Source of the DNA: UBA4664 sp038244585
GTDB taxonomy: Bacteria; Patescibacteriota; Saccharimonadia; UBA4664
Assembly: GCA_038244585.1 (NCBI GenBank)
Contig: JBBRTI010000003.1
Coordinates: 1 to 59,835 of the forward strand
Direction: 5' to 3'
DNA: 59,835 nucleotides
Shown: piece by piece, positions 26,815 to 35,621 of the stretch
Layout of the letters: every line of letters begins with the position of its first letter
Numbering within the stretch: position 1 is the first letter of the stretch
Notes under the pieces: generated by a model
Seen by the model: only the letters and a program-made list of their open reading frames with translations
Database searches by the model: none
Told to the model about the DNA's origin: nothing
Position numbers and translations under genes: made by a program

Positions 26815-29751
26815 TCAGGAACAACCTGAAGTCGTACCGCAGCCTTCGCAGGCGTGGCATGACCCGGAAGGCCGCATCTGTGTCCCGCAAAGCGGGCAGA
26901 TCGGTGCGTCCTGCGAGTAACCCTGCTGCTTAAGGATGTCGGCCGACGAGTGGATCTCGTCGCCTGCAACCTTGACAGAAGCCGTGCCAGCCGCACTTGT
27001 TGCCCGGGCGGCAGCAATGGTGACACTGCGCATATCCTCGACCAGTTCCGCCGCGAGCTCCTCGTCTGTCTCCTCCGGCGCCATATAGCTGCCGGTCTCG
27101 AGTTGACGCGTGCGCTCATCGGCGGTGTAGATACTGCTGGATGATCGAGTTTCGAAGTCCATGTAATCCAACGCCAGGCGCCGGAACACGTAGTCCATAA
27201 TGGACTGCGCCATCCTCACATCCTTGTCGTCCGTCGGTCCGGCCGGCTCGAAGCGGAGGTTGGTGAACTTGTCGACGAAGGTTTCGAGCGGCACCCCGTA
27301 TTGGAGGCCGATCGACACCGCGATGGAGAACGCATCCATGACGCCGCCCAGGGTGGACCCCTGCTTGCCGAACTTAAGGAAGAGCTCACCGAGGCGGCCG
27401 TCGGGATAGGTCCCGGCGGTGAGGTAGCCCTCGGCACCGCCCACAGCGAACGACGTCGTCTGCGACGCCCGACGCTTCGGGAGGCGGGTACGGACCGGCC
27501 GGTACTCGATGACCGGACCGGACTTTGCGGCGGCCGCATTTTTAGCGGTCGAGCCACCATCAGACAGCGGTTGTCCGACCTTGCAGGCGTCGCGGTAAAC
27601 CGCGAGTGCCTTCAGACCGAGCTTCCAGCCCTGCATGTAGACCTCGGCGATGTCTTCCACCGTCGCGGACTCAGGCAGGTTGACCGTCTTGGAGATGGCT
27701 CCGCTGATGAACGGCTGGGTTGCCGCCATCATCAGAACATGTCCCATAGCTTCGATAGAACGTGCACCCATGGCCGTGTCAAACACCTCGTAATGCTCCC
27801 GCTTGAGGCCGGGTGCATCGATGACATGACCCTTGTCGGCGATGTGCGCCACGATGGCTGCGGTCTCAACGACTGAGTATCCGAGCTGCTTCAGGGCCCG
27901 CGGAACCGTCTGGTTGACGATCTCCATGGAGCCGCCGCCCACCAACTTCTTGAACTTGACTAGCGAGAAGTCGGGCTCGATGCCCGTCGTGTCACAGTCC
28001 ATCATGAAGCCGATAGTCCCGGTGGGAGCCAGCACCGACGCTTGCGCGTTACGGTAACCGAACTGTACGCCGAGAGCATTACCATCGATCCACACCTGTT
28101 CGGCGAGCGCGGCCACATGGGCCGAGTCGTCATCCAGATGCTGGATGTTGGCGGTCGCTTCGGTGTGCAACGCCATTACGTCCTGGTGCGCAGCGCGGTT
28201 GATGGCATAGCCATCGTACGCCCCAACGACGCCAGCGAGTTCGGCACTGCGCTTGTAGGCGGAGGCCGTCATGAGACTAGTGACGCTGGCGGCCAACGCT
28301 CGGCCGCCATCAGAGTCGTAACCCTTGCCCAGCGCCATGAGGAGCGCACCGAGGTTGGCATAGCCGACACCGAGCTGGCGGTACCGCTTGGTGGTGTCAC
28401 GGATGGGTTCCGTCGGGAAGTCCCCGAAGGCGATGGAAATCTCCATCGCCGTCACCACAAGCTCTACGGCCTGGGCGAACAGCTCCGCGTTGAAGCGGTT
28501 ATCGTCGTCCAGGAACTTGAGCAGGTTGAGACTCGCCAGGTTGCAGGCGGAGTTGTCCAACGACATGTACTCGCTGCACGGGTTCGAGGCCGTGATGGGC
28601 CCTGTCGCCTTGTTGGTGTGCCACTTGTTGATAGTGTCGTTGTACTGGATTCCGGGATCGGCGCATTCCCAGGCGGCCTGCACGATCTTGCCGTACAGCT
28701 CGGCCGCGTTCACCTCGCCGATTATTGCGCCCGGATAGGGCTTGGACCGAGCCCGCAAGGGCGCCTGTCCGCCGGTCTCCACCAGTCCCATGAACTCATC
28801 GGTCACGCGAACCGAGTTGTTGGCGTTCTGGTACTGAACGCTCGGCGCGTCACGACCGTTGAGGTCCATGTCGTAACCCGCGTCACGCAGGGCGCGGATC
28901 TTGCCCTCTTCACGAGCCTTGGTCTCGACGAACTCCTCGATGTCGGGGTGGTCCACGTCCAGCACAACCATCTTGGCAGCGCGGCGGGTTGCCCCGCCGG
29001 AACTGATGGTGCCGGCCGAGGCGTCCGCCCCGCGCATGAAGCTCACCGGACCGGAGGCCGTGCCACCGGTGGAGAGCGTCTCCTTGGAACTGCGCAGACA
29101 GCTCAGGTTCACACCCGCGCCACTGCCGCCCTTGAAGATTAGACCCTCCTCCTTGTACCAGTTGAGGATCGAGTCCATGGTGTCATCGATGGCCAGGATG
29201 AAGCAGGCAGAAACCTGCTGCTCACGCCGAGCCGCGCCGACGTTGAACCACACCGGTGAGTTGAAGCTGAAGTACTGGTGAATCAGCATGTACTTCAGCT
29301 CGTGCTCGAAGATCTCGAGGTCGTCCGGGTGGATGTAGCCGTTGACGTCGGCCGCCGCCACATAGGTGTCGACGACGCGGTCGACGAGCTCACGGATACT
29401 GGTCTCACGACCAGGCTGCCCGACGGTGCCGCGGAAGTACTTGGTCACGACGATTGTCGCGGCGTTGACCGACCAGAAATCAGGCACCTCCACTCCGAGC
29501 TGCTCAAAGATGACCACGCCGGTCTTGTGGTTCTCCTGCTTGATGTCGCGGCTCTCCCAGTCGATCTCGTCGTATGGGTGGGCGCCGGGCACGGTGAACA
29601 GACGCTTGATGCGGAGGCGCTTGGACTCGTCATTGATGTTGGTGACGGGCAAGCCGTCCTGCTCGTCGCGCGAGCGCTGGAACTCCACGAGATCTCGAAT
29701 ACCTGTCTTGTCCAGGATAACCTGGCTTTCGACCATGATAGTCATGTGCAT
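26815..29751 (-). CDS. nrdJ: adenosylcobalamin-dependent ribonucleotide reductase (class II)
   Basis: 978 residues, full length. It reduces ribonucleotides to deoxyribonucleotides using a B12-derived radical. Visible marks: FNSPVWFNVGAARREQQVSACF (in part; the first active-site Cys), KGGSGAGVNLSCLRSS, GGATRRAAKMVVLDVDHPD, NPCSEYMSLDNSACNLAS (the N-x-C-x-E catalytic motif) and the C-terminal Cys-rich tail CPLCGT-CHACEGCGTTSGCS that supplies electrons. Coding sequence is richer in GTC/CGC/GAG codons than its neighbours, which may point to transfer from an actinobacterial-type source; this is an impression, not a measurement. AGGAG lies 9 bases before the ATG. The organism must obtain cobalamin; no B12 genes are here. 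Confidence 0.96.
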   Translation of the reverse strand: MHMTIMVESQVILDKTGIRDLVEFQRSRDEQDGLPVTNINDESKRLRIKRLFTVPGAHPYDEIDWESRDIKQENHKTGVVIFEQLGVEVPDFWSVNAATIVVTKYFRGTVGQPGRETSIRELVDRVVDTYVAAADVNGYIHPDDLEIFEHELKYMLIHQYFSFNSPVWFNVGAARREQQVSACFILAIDDTMDSILNWYKEEGLIFKGGSGAGVNLSCLRSSKETLSTGGTASGPVSFMRGADASAGTISSGGATRRAAKMVVLDVDHPDIEEFVETKAREEGKIRALRDAGYDMDLNGRDAPSVQYQNANNSVRVTDEFMGLVETGGQAPLRARSKPYPGAIIGEVNAAELYGKIVQAAWECADPGIQYNDTINKWHTNKATGPITASNPCSEYMSLDNSACNLASLNLLKFLDDDNRFNAELFAQAVELVVTAMEISIAFGDFPTEPIRDTTKRYRQLGVGYANLGALLMALGKGYDSDGGRALAASVTSLMTASAYKRSAELAGVVGAYDGYAINRAAHQDVMALHTEATANIQHLDDDSAHVAALAEQVWIDGNALGVQFGYRNAQASVLAPTGTIGFMMDCDTTGIEPDFSLVKFKKLVGGGSMEIVNQTVPRALKQLGYSVVETAAIVAHIADKGHVIDAPGLKREHYEVFDTAMGARSIEAMGHVLMMAATQPFISGAISKTVNLPESATVEDIAEVYMQGWKLGLKALAVYRDACKVGQPLSDGGSTAKNAAAAKSGPVIEYRPVRTRLPKRRASQTTSFAVGGAEGYLTAGTYPDGRLGELFLKFGKQGSTLGGVMDAFSIAVSIGLQYGVPLETFVDKFTNLRFEPAGPTDDKDVRMAQSIMDYVFRRLALDYMDFETRSSSSIYTADERTRQLETGSYMAPEETDEELAAELVEDMRSVTIAAARATSAAGTASVKVAGDEIHSSADILKQQGYSQDAPICPLCGTQMRPSGSCHACEGCGTTSGCS

Positions 29752-29996
29752 TCACTCCCTCTCCTGCCTCGCGGCAGTGTTTAATTGCCGCGGGACAGTC
29801 TGATTGACTGTAGTTGGACCGCGGAAAGCGGGGCCCCTACACCCTCCATAGGGTCCCCAATTTCCGCGGTCAACCATCAGGACAGCGAGTGTGGTGATAG
29901 TTTCGAACTTTTGCTGTCAAAATACGATCTGATCCGCTAGGAACCAGTCCGGAGGCACAACCTGCCTATACCCCCGGACCGATTACCGGCCATTGT
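29752..29996 (-). promoter_or_regulatory. structured leader of nrdJ with hairpins
   Basis: The region holds no gene. On the minus strand there is, in order: a hairpin GTCCGG...CCGGAC (29947-29979) directly after nrdR; a possible -35 TTGACA near 29913; an 11-bp perfect stem GACCGCGGAAA/TTTCCGCGGTC (29817-29871) with further GGGG/CCCC pairing inside; and a 7-bp stem CGCGGCA/TGCCGCG (29770-29792) directly before the ribosome-binding site. I find no B12-box of a cobalamin riboswitch and no NrdR box. The stacked stems suggest control of nrdJ by transcript structure or a DNA-binding dimer. Confidence 0.5.
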
Positions 29997-30455
29997 CTAT
30001 ATTATGCGTGTCTTGAGCCGCTGGAGCTCCGCTTCAAAACTGGCGACGTCGGTAAAGCTACGGTAAACGCTGGCGAAGCGGACGTAAGCGACGTCATCGA
30101 GGGCAGCCAGCTTCTTCATAACCATCTCGCCAATCTTGGTGCTGGCGATTTCGGCTTCGCCGGAGGCGCGCACTTCTCGTTCGATTTGAGAGATGAGCTC
30201 TTCTATATGCGCTATTGCAATGGGCCGCTTTTCGACGGCGCGGTAGATGCCGGAGGCGACTTTGCTGCGCGCGAACAACTCGCGCCGATTGTCCTTTTTG
30301 ATGACGGCGATGGTTGGCATCTCCATCCGCTCGTAGGTTGTGAAACGCGCACCACACCTCAGACACTGACGGCGACGGCGGATTGTGGACGAATCGTCAA
30401 CGTCCCTAGATTCCACGACTTTCGAGTCGATGTAATCACAGTCAAAACATTTCAT
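29997..30455 (-). CDS. nrdR: transcriptional repressor NrdR
   Basis: 152 residues from ATG at 30455 (GGAGGGTGG upstream); an ORF start at 30563 would include the promoter and is rejected. Zinc ribbon Cys3-Cys6 and Cys31-Cys34 (MKCFDCDYID, RRRRQCLRCGARFTTYERME), then the ATP-cone (MPTIAVIKKDNRRELF onward). NrdR senses ATP/dATP and represses ribonucleotide reductase genes. It lies directly upstream of nrdJ in the same direction, but a hairpin and a separate leader divide them. Its own promoter carries a NrdR box, so it should regulate itself. Confidence 0.95.
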   Translation of the reverse strand: MKCFDCDYIDSKVVESRDVDDSSTIRRRRQCLRCGARFTTYERMEMPTIAVIKKDNRRELFARSKVASGIYRAVEKRPIAIAHIEELISQIEREVRASGEAEIASTKIGEMVMKKLAALDDVAYVRFASVYRSFTDVASFEAELQRLKTRII

Positions 30456-30479
30456 TTTTACCACCCTCCTGTCTGACGC

Positions 30480-30495
30480 ACCCCATATATGGTGT
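30480..30495 (-). promoter_or_regulatory. NrdR box
   Basis: Minus strand ACACCATATATGGGGT, a near-perfect palindrome of the NrdR type (ACAC-TATAT-GTGT). It lies 18 bases downstream of the -10 (TATACT near 30513) of nrdR, in the right place to block transcription. A TTGACG -35 lies 19 bases before that -10. Confidence 0.75.
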
Positions 30496-30676
30496 GTCGT
30501 GCTTCCTAGTATAACGCTAGGCTTGCATGGATCGTCAACTGTTTTATTTCTTCCCCTAGCCAAGCCATAAAACTATGAATATGAGCAATATTAAATTACT
30601 TTTCCACAGTTTAAACACAATATGTAGCGTCTGCCGAACAGTTGGCAACGCTAAAACATGGTTGTTTCCAGACGAC

Positions 30677-30704
30677 AAAAAAAGACCCAGTGGTTCTGGG
30701 TCTT
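30677..30704 (-). terminator. rho-independent terminator of ftsZ
   Basis: Minus strand AAGACCCAG, loop AACCA, CTGGGTCTT, then a run of T. It starts 18 bases after the ftsZ stop. Confidence 0.92.
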
Positions 30705-30721
30705 TCTAAGTTGGCGATTGA

Positions 30722-32167
30722 CTACTCGACTTTGCGGCGAATGAACGCCGGAACATCCAGATCATCGTCATCAATGCCAAGGTCGGCCAAAGGCAGTTTG
30801 CGGGCGAAACTGGCTTCCGGCTCATCGAAGGCAGGAAGAACCGGTTCGTCATCCTCGCTATGGTGTGCCTTGTGTGGGGCAGCGTGGAGTGGGCGCTTGG
30901 CCTGGTGAGCCCGATCATTGTCATCCGGCTCAATTGAGGCCAGTGGTTGGAACCGGCGCGGCGGGACGGCGGATTCCGGCTCATGCGCTGGAAAAACGAC
31001 ATCCGGTTCGGGTTCCGTCTGCGGCCGCTCATTAATGAAGGGCTGGCGTACCGTCGGTACGACGGCAGGACGAGGAAAAATCGGCTGTGGTTCCGGCTCA
31101 GATTCCGGTTCAAGTTCCTCCTCGAGCTCCGGCTGCTGCCTGGAAATGACTACCGGCGTACCTGCAGCCTGCTCCGATCGGTTGGAGTGAAACTGCCCGC
31201 GCAGTTCTTTGGGCGTATTATCAAAGCCGGTCGCGACGACGGTGATCAGAATGTCGTCTTCCAGGCTGTCGTCAAGGACAGCACCGAAGATGATGTTGGC
31301 CTCAGGGTCGACGGCATCGGTGACAGTCTTAGCCGCTTCGTCGATTTCATGCATTGTCATATTGCGGCCGCCGGTAATGTTGAACAGGACACCGCGCGCG
31401 CCTTCGATACTGGTTTCGAGCAACGGACTGTCGATGGCCTGGCGGGCCGCTTCGACGGCGCGGTTGTCGCCCTTGGCCCGGCCAATGCCCATCAGGGCGG
31501 AACCAGCATTACTCATGATGGCCTTGACGTCGGCGAAGTCCAGATTAATCAGACCGTGGATGGTAATAAGGTTACTGATCCCCTGAACACCCTGCTGGAG
31601 GACTTCATCCACGATACCAAAGGCATCAACCAGTGAAGTCTTACGGTCGATCATCTGAAGTAGCCGGTCGTTTGGAATTGTGATCAATGTGTCTACATTG
31701 TCCTTAAGTTCCCGGATGCCGGCTTCAGCGCTGCGCCGGCGGCGTTCGCCTTCAAAGGTGAACGGCTTGGTTACGATACCGACGACCAGGGCTCCGGCTT
31801 CTCTGGCCGCGGCCGCTATATATGGTGCGGATCCGGTACCGGTGCCGCCGCCTTCACCAAGGGTAATAAAGACCATGTCGGCGCCTTTGACGGCCTCGTA
31901 TATTTCCTGTTCGCTTTCCTCAGCGGCCTTGCGACCGACCTCCGGATCCGCCCCAGCACCGAGTCCGCGAGTCGTCTCGCGACCGATATGAATTTTACTG
32001 GGAGCCTTAGCATGCACCAGAGCCTGAGCATCGGTATTGATTACCGAAAATTCCACACCTTGCATTTTTGCATCGATCATGCGGTTGATGGCCGATCCGC
32101 CACCGCCGCCTATGCCTATAACTTTGATCCGGGCCGATGTGTCGACCTCGGGCAGTATCTCTGCCAT
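30722..32167 (-). CDS. ftsZ: cell division protein FtsZ
   Basis: 481 residues from ATG at 32167. The tubulin signature GGGTGTGSAP lies at about residues 106-115, with VIGIGGGGGSAINRM at the start and NIDFADVKAIM-like (NLDFADVKAIMSNAG) for the T7 loop. It forms the division ring by GTP-driven polymerisation. The C-terminal 150 residues are an acidic Pro/Glu linker ending in the conserved peptide DVPAFIRRKVE that binds FtsA. It follows ftsA after a 440-base gap with its own terminator upstream, so the two are separate transcripts. The 440-base leader is AT-rich and probably holds more than one promoter. Confidence 0.96.
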   Translation of the reverse strand: MAEILPEVDTSARIKVIGIGGGGGSAINRMIDAKMQGVEFSVINTDAQALVHAKAPSKIHIGRETTRGLGAGADPEVGRKAAEESEQEIYEAVKGADMVFITLGEGGGTGTGSAPYIAAAAREAGALVVGIVTKPFTFEGERRRRSAEAGIRELKDNVDTLITIPNDRLLQMIDRKTSLVDAFGIVDEVLQQGVQGISNLITIHGLINLDFADVKAIMSNAGSALMGIGRAKGDNRAVEAARQAIDSPLLETSIEGARGVLFNITGGRNMTMHEIDEAAKTVTDAVDPEANIIFGAVLDDSLEDDILITVVATGFDNTPKELRGQFHSNRSEQAAGTPVVISRQQPELEEELEPESEPEPQPIFPRPAVVPTVRQPFINERPQTEPEPDVVFPAHEPESAVPPRRFQPLASIEPDDNDRAHQAKRPLHAAPHKAHHSEDDEPVLPAFDEPEASFARKLPLADLGIDDDDLDVPAFIRRKVE

Positions 32168-32586
32168 ATATATGTAACTCCTTACCACAAGCCCTAAGCT
32201 GTGTTAACCACTAGCGGGTACAACGTCAACTCTAAACGGTTATAAAAAACAATGCAACTTTTTTATTCGGCTGTATGAAGCCAAATTTATCGTATAAATT
32301 ATGTATTCTAAAATACTTATTTCTGCCTTATACAAGGTATATAAATTTGAACTAAATGTAGTATTGCTTATGCTTGAACAAAATTTGTCTGCATAAAAGT
32401 TTTCCACAACCTGTCATTCTTAGCCTAAAATAGGCCTCTAAATAAGCGCTCATGCTTTCGTTACTAGCGAGCTTGGCAGTTAGTTCATCCAAGGACAGGG
32501 CAACTCATTTACCCAATTAAGTACAAGCCGTGCATACATTGCAAAATGTACCTTCCCCTTCCCGCCCATTACGTGCTAGAACAAAA
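32168..32586. other. AT-rich ftsA-ftsZ intergenic region, no gene
   Basis: About 420 bases without a supported gene. On the minus strand a TTGACG lies about 70 bases before the ftsZ start. A TTTTCCACA sequence (32400-32408), close to a DnaA box, and a TTGCTTATGCTTG motif (32365-32377) are present. I see no strong RNA structure. Confidence 0.45.
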
Positions 32587-32612
32587 GAAAACCCCTCTAG
32601 TAAGGGGTTTTC
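32587..32612 (-). terminator. rho-independent terminator of ftsA
   Basis: Minus strand AAAACCCCT, short loop, AGGGGTTTTCTTTTG, 17 bases after the ftsA stop. Confidence 0.9.
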
Positions 32613-32628
32613 AGAGGAATTATTGAAT

Positions 32629-33885
32629 CTACGGGAGCAGGTTCTTGAATAGACCTTTGATCTTGTCGACCGTCTGGCCGATTTTGGCTCCCGGAGCCGC
32701 TTGAGGCGCGCCATGAGTCATGTTTTCCAGCATCAGCCCGATGGGAGCGGCGAAGGCCGGGTCATTGATGCGGTCAACAATACCAGTGAAGCCCTCAGGC
32801 TTCCCTACGATGGCCGGCAGCTGCAGCAACTCCTTGGCAAGCTCCTCGATACCAATCATCTTGGATCCGCCTCCAGTCAGGACAACGCCGCCAGGTAGCA
32901 GGTGGTCCTTGCCGATCTTCTTCAGCTCCCCGCGCACCAGATGGAAAATCTCTTCCAGTCGGGCGTCGGCGATGCGCTGCAGTTCACGGCGGGTCATGAC
33001 GTTATCGTCGCTGTCGAGCTCCTCAATGCGGATTTTCTCGGTCATGTTCAGACGGGCAGTGTGGGCGCGACCGTATTTGAGCTTTATCTTCTCAGCCACG
33101 TCGATGTCGGTCTTAAGGCCGATGGCCAGATCGTTGGTAATGTGGCCCGCGCCGACGGGAAGCACGCTGGAATAGAGCACATCGCCCTCTTCATACACGG
33201 CGATGCCCGTGGTGCCGCCGCCAATGTCGATTACGGCAACGCCCAGTTCCATCTGACGCTTAGTCAGGACGGCGCGCCCGGCGGCCAGTGCGACCAGAAC
33301 CTGGCCCTGAATTTCTATGCCGGCCTGATAAATGCTGCGGTTCAGGTTCTTGATAGCCGGGGTGGCACCGGTAATGATATGGCTCTCAACCTCAAGCCTC
33401 ACGCCGTTCATGCCCACAGGATCCTTGATGTTGCTCTGAGAGTCAACGGCGTAGCTGCGCGGGAACACCTGGAGAATCTCGCGGTTAGGCGGCAGTTGAA
33501 TGGCTGTAGCTGCCTCTTCCACCCGGTACAGGTCATCGAGAGAAATTTCATTGTCGGCCCGGCCGACGGCAATCACGCCCTTGGAGTTCAGGCTTTGTAC
33601 GTGCGCGCCGTCGATAGAGATAGTCGCCCGGTCGATAGAGATACCGGAAATGCGCTCCGCCTCGTCGACGGCAGCAGTAATCGAGGACACAGTCTCATCC
33701 ACGTCAACAACCACGCCCTTTCGCATGCCGCTTGTCGGGGCCACGCCGACGCCGATTACGCTGGGTTTGGCCGAACCCTCCTCGTGGAGGCCGACAATGC
33801 AGCAAACCTTAGTGCTGCCGACGTCGAGTCCGATGTAGATTTGTTCCGCGGGACCTGCTGCCATGTTGATTGCCAGTTTCTTCAT
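32629..33885 (-). CDS. ftsA: cell division protein FtsA
   Basis: 418 residues, actin-fold ATPase that ties the FtsZ ring to the membrane. Marks: IYIGLDVGSTKVCCIVGL (phosphate 1), VVDVDETVSSITAAVDEAER in the FtsA-specific 1C region, GVAVIDIGGGTTGIAVY (phosphate 2) and PGGVVLTGGGSKMIG (adenosine). The C-terminus KIGQTVDKIKGLFKNLL is an amphipathic membrane-targeting helix. The -10 box ends only 7 bases before the ATG, so the mRNA is probably leaderless. Stop is TAG. Confidence 0.95.
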   Translation of the reverse strand: MKKLAINMAAGPAEQIYIGLDVGSTKVCCIVGLHEEGSAKPSVIGVGVAPTSGMRKGVVVDVDETVSSITAAVDEAERISGISIDRATISIDGAHVQSLNSKGVIAVGRADNEISLDDLYRVEEAATAIQLPPNREILQVFPRSYAVDSQSNIKDPVGMNGVRLEVESHIITGATPAIKNLNRSIYQAGIEIQGQVLVALAAGRAVLTKRQMELGVAVIDIGGGTTGIAVYEEGDVLYSSVLPVGAGHITNDLAIGLKTDIDVAEKIKLKYGRAHTARLNMTEKIRIEELDSDDNVMTRRELQRIADARLEEIFHLVRGELKKIGKDHLLPGGVVLTGGGSKMIGIEELAKELLQLPAIVGKPEGFTGIVDRINDPAFAAPIGLMLENMTHGAPQAAPGAKIGQTVDKIKGLFKNLLP

Positions 33886-33892
33886 TGAGCTA

Positions 33893-33922
33893 ATTATAAT
33901 GCTTATGTACTAGTGTGTGCAA
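33893..33922 (-). promoter_or_regulatory. promoter of ftsA giving a leaderless transcript
   Basis: Minus strand TTGCAC (33917-33922), 18-base spacer, TATAAT (33893-33898). Seven bases separate the -10 from the ATG, so transcription should start at or one base before the A of the start codon. Confidence 0.65.
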
Positions 33923-33994
33923 ATCGTGTGTACACCATGAGTATACGCTTTAGGATCGTTTCTGAAAATAAACGTGGCGAACACATTCCGTGTT

Positions 33995-34741
33995 CTACTT
34001 GGTCAGGATCTCCACGCCGTCGGGTAGCACCAGCACAGTATGCTCATGTTGTGAACCCAGGGAGCCGTCAGCGGTACGGATGGTCCAGTGGTCGTTATCA
34101 ACGCTTATTTCATGAGTTCCAAGCGTTGCCATTGGTTCAATAGCGATAGTCATACCAGCCTTGAGCCGCATCCCACGACCGGCCGGGCCGTAGTTAAGTA
34201 CCAGAGGATCCTCGTGCACCTGATGACCTACGCCGTGACCGCTCAGGTCTTCAATCACACCGAGCTTATCAGCTCGAAGACGCATCTCGATAGCGTGGGC
34301 GATATCGCCGAGCCGAGCACCTTCGCGGACTTGAGCAATCCCCTTGTCCAGCGATTGGTGCGTCGCGGTCAATAGCCTCTGAGCATCGCTTGAAATTTCG
34401 CCGACCGGAACCGTTACGGCTCCATCGGTAATCATGCCGTGATAAGTAACCCCGAAATCCAGACCCACGATATCACCGGCTCGCAGAATACGTTTGCCTG
34501 GAATGCCGTGAACTATCTCGTCATTGACCGAGATGCAGATAACTGCCGGGAAGCCCTCGTAACCGAGGAAGGCGGGTTCACCGCCAAGAGCCTTTAGCTC
34601 CGTTGCAGCCAGTCGGTCAAGCTCGCCGGTGGATATTCCGGGCACACACCTGGGCTCCAGAAAACGCAGCACAGCGGCCAGCATCCGGCCGCTCTCACGG
34701 ATGGCCGTAATTTCGGCTGGGGTCTTAATTTGATTCATCAT
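33995..34741 (-). CDS. map: methionine aminopeptidase, type I
   Basis: 248 residues. Removes the N-terminal Met from new proteins. Metal ligands are visible: the two Asp in GLDFGVTYHGMITDGAV, the His in SGHGVGHQVHEDP, the Glu in IEPMATLG and the Glu in SQHEHTVLV. No N-terminal SH3 or zinc-finger extension, so it is the short bacterial type. Its start overlaps the adk stop by 4 bases (ATGA), and it ends the run ybeY-dgkA-adk-map. With def and fmt at 50 kb, the window carries the whole N-terminal Met cycle. Confidence 0.95.
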   Translation of the reverse strand: MMNQIKTPAEITAIRESGRMLAAVLRFLEPRCVPGISTGELDRLAATELKALGGEPAFLGYEGFPAVICISVNDEIVHGIPGKRILRAGDIVGLDFGVTYHGMITDGAVTVPVGEISSDAQRLLTATHQSLDKGIAQVREGARLGDIAHAIEMRLRADKLGVIEDLSGHGVGHQVHEDPLVLNYGPAGRGMRLKAGMTIAIEPMATLGTHEISVDNDHWTIRTADGSLGSQHEHTVLVLPDGVEILTK

Positions 34742-35271
34742 ATGTTGAGTACCTTTATTATTCTGTCTTGAACTTCTTCTTGATTGCCGTTAGCGTCGAT
34801 CGTGCACAGCAGCCCCTGATCACGATAATGATTCAGTACCGGCATGGTCTCCTGCTCATATTCCAGCCACTTTTCCGCTAATGCCCGCTCACCGTCGTCG
34901 GAGCGCTGGCGTTCGTGCAGGCGGTTGATACTGGTGGTCTTTTCGACCTGGAGCAGTACCACCGCCTGCAACCTGATGCCAGTCCGCTTGACATAGTCAT
35001 CGAGCCAGCGGCTATCGTCTGCGGTACGAGGAAACCCATCCAGGACAACAGTATCTCCGGACTTGACCTTAGCCAGTGCCTCCCCTACGAGACCTTCAAC
35101 GACGTTCGACGGAGCTAACCTGCCGCTGGCCAGGAGTTCCTCACCGCCCGACGATTGCCTCAGCAGTCGGCCGCTGGATATGTGTTTCCACCCCATAACA
35201 GTTTCCAGAAGATCGGCCTGAGTCGACTTACCGGAACCGGTTGCGCCCATGAAGAGTATTAGAGAGGCCAT
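34738..35271 (-). CDS. adk: adenylate kinase-type nucleoside monophosphate kinase
   Basis: 177 residues. P-loop FMGATGSGKSTQADLL (residues 7-22) instead of the usual GxPGSGKGTQ, DGFPRTADDSRW as the AMP-binding signature, and a LID arginine region RLHERQRSDDGERALAEKW. It is shorter than the 214-residue E. coli enzyme because the LID is reduced and has no zinc Cys. It interconverts ATP, AMP and ADP. The GATGSGKS form is unusual but the adk pattern is clear. It overlaps dgkA by 13 bases and map by 4. Confidence 0.85.
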   Translation of the reverse strand: MASLILFMGATGSGKSTQADLLETVMGWKHISSGRLLRQSSGGEELLASGRLAPSNVVEGLVGEALAKVKSGDTVVLDGFPRTADDSRWLDDYVKRTGIRLQAVVLLQVEKTTSINRLHERQRSDDGERALAEKWLEYEQETMPVLNHYRDQGLLCTIDANGNQEEVQDRIIKVLNI

Positions 35272-35621
35272 ATTTGCACCAGATAGGGTGTAAATATTTC
35301 AACACCGATGACAACGGCAGCAACTGCCGTCACCATGACCGCGCCGGCTGCCATATCCTTGATCAGCTTGACTTGAGGATGGTGGTTGGGCTCAACCAAG
35401 TCCAGCGTCTTCTCAAAGGCCGTGTTCATAATCTCTGCGAAGAAAACGATCACAATGGCAAGCAGGACGACGCCCAAATCGCCAGTCGTCAATCGTAGGA
35501 ACAAACCTGCTACCAGTACCATAACAGCGAACAATAAATGTATTCGAGCATTCTTCTCATGCTTTACGACATACTTGATGCCTCGCCAAGCGTGACCGAA
35601 ACTAGTGGCTAATCTTTCCAT
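35259..35621 (-). CDS. dgkA: diacylglycerol/undecaprenol kinase
   Basis: 120 residues with three membrane helices. The signature FFAEIMNTAFEKTLDLVEP with KLIKDMAAGAVMV is that of DgkA. In Gram-positive-type bacteria this enzyme phosphorylates undecaprenol to recycle the peptidoglycan lipid carrier; the short form here fits that better than diacylglycerol kinase. GGGAG lies 5 bases before the ATG, inside the end of ybeY (13-base overlap). Confidence 0.9.
   Translation of the reverse strand: MERLATSFGHAWRGIKYVVKHEKNARIHLLFAVMVLVAGLFLRLTTGDLGVVLLAIVIVFFAEIMNTAFEKTLDLVEPNHHPQVKLIKDMAAGAVMVTAVAAVVIGVEIFTPYLVQIWPL

Noticed and set aside
28042..29142. 366-codon open frame on the plus strand
   Set aside because: It lies wholly antisense to nrdJ and arises from that gene's GC-rich third positions; no domain or ribosome-binding site.
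29752..29996. Cobalamin riboswitch before the B12-dependent reductase
   Set aside because: Expected from function, but I see no B12 box or the usual core; only plain hairpins.
32902..33888. 328-codon plus-strand frame opposite ftsA
   Set aside because: A shadow of ftsA; composition mirrors the real gene and there is no independent signal.
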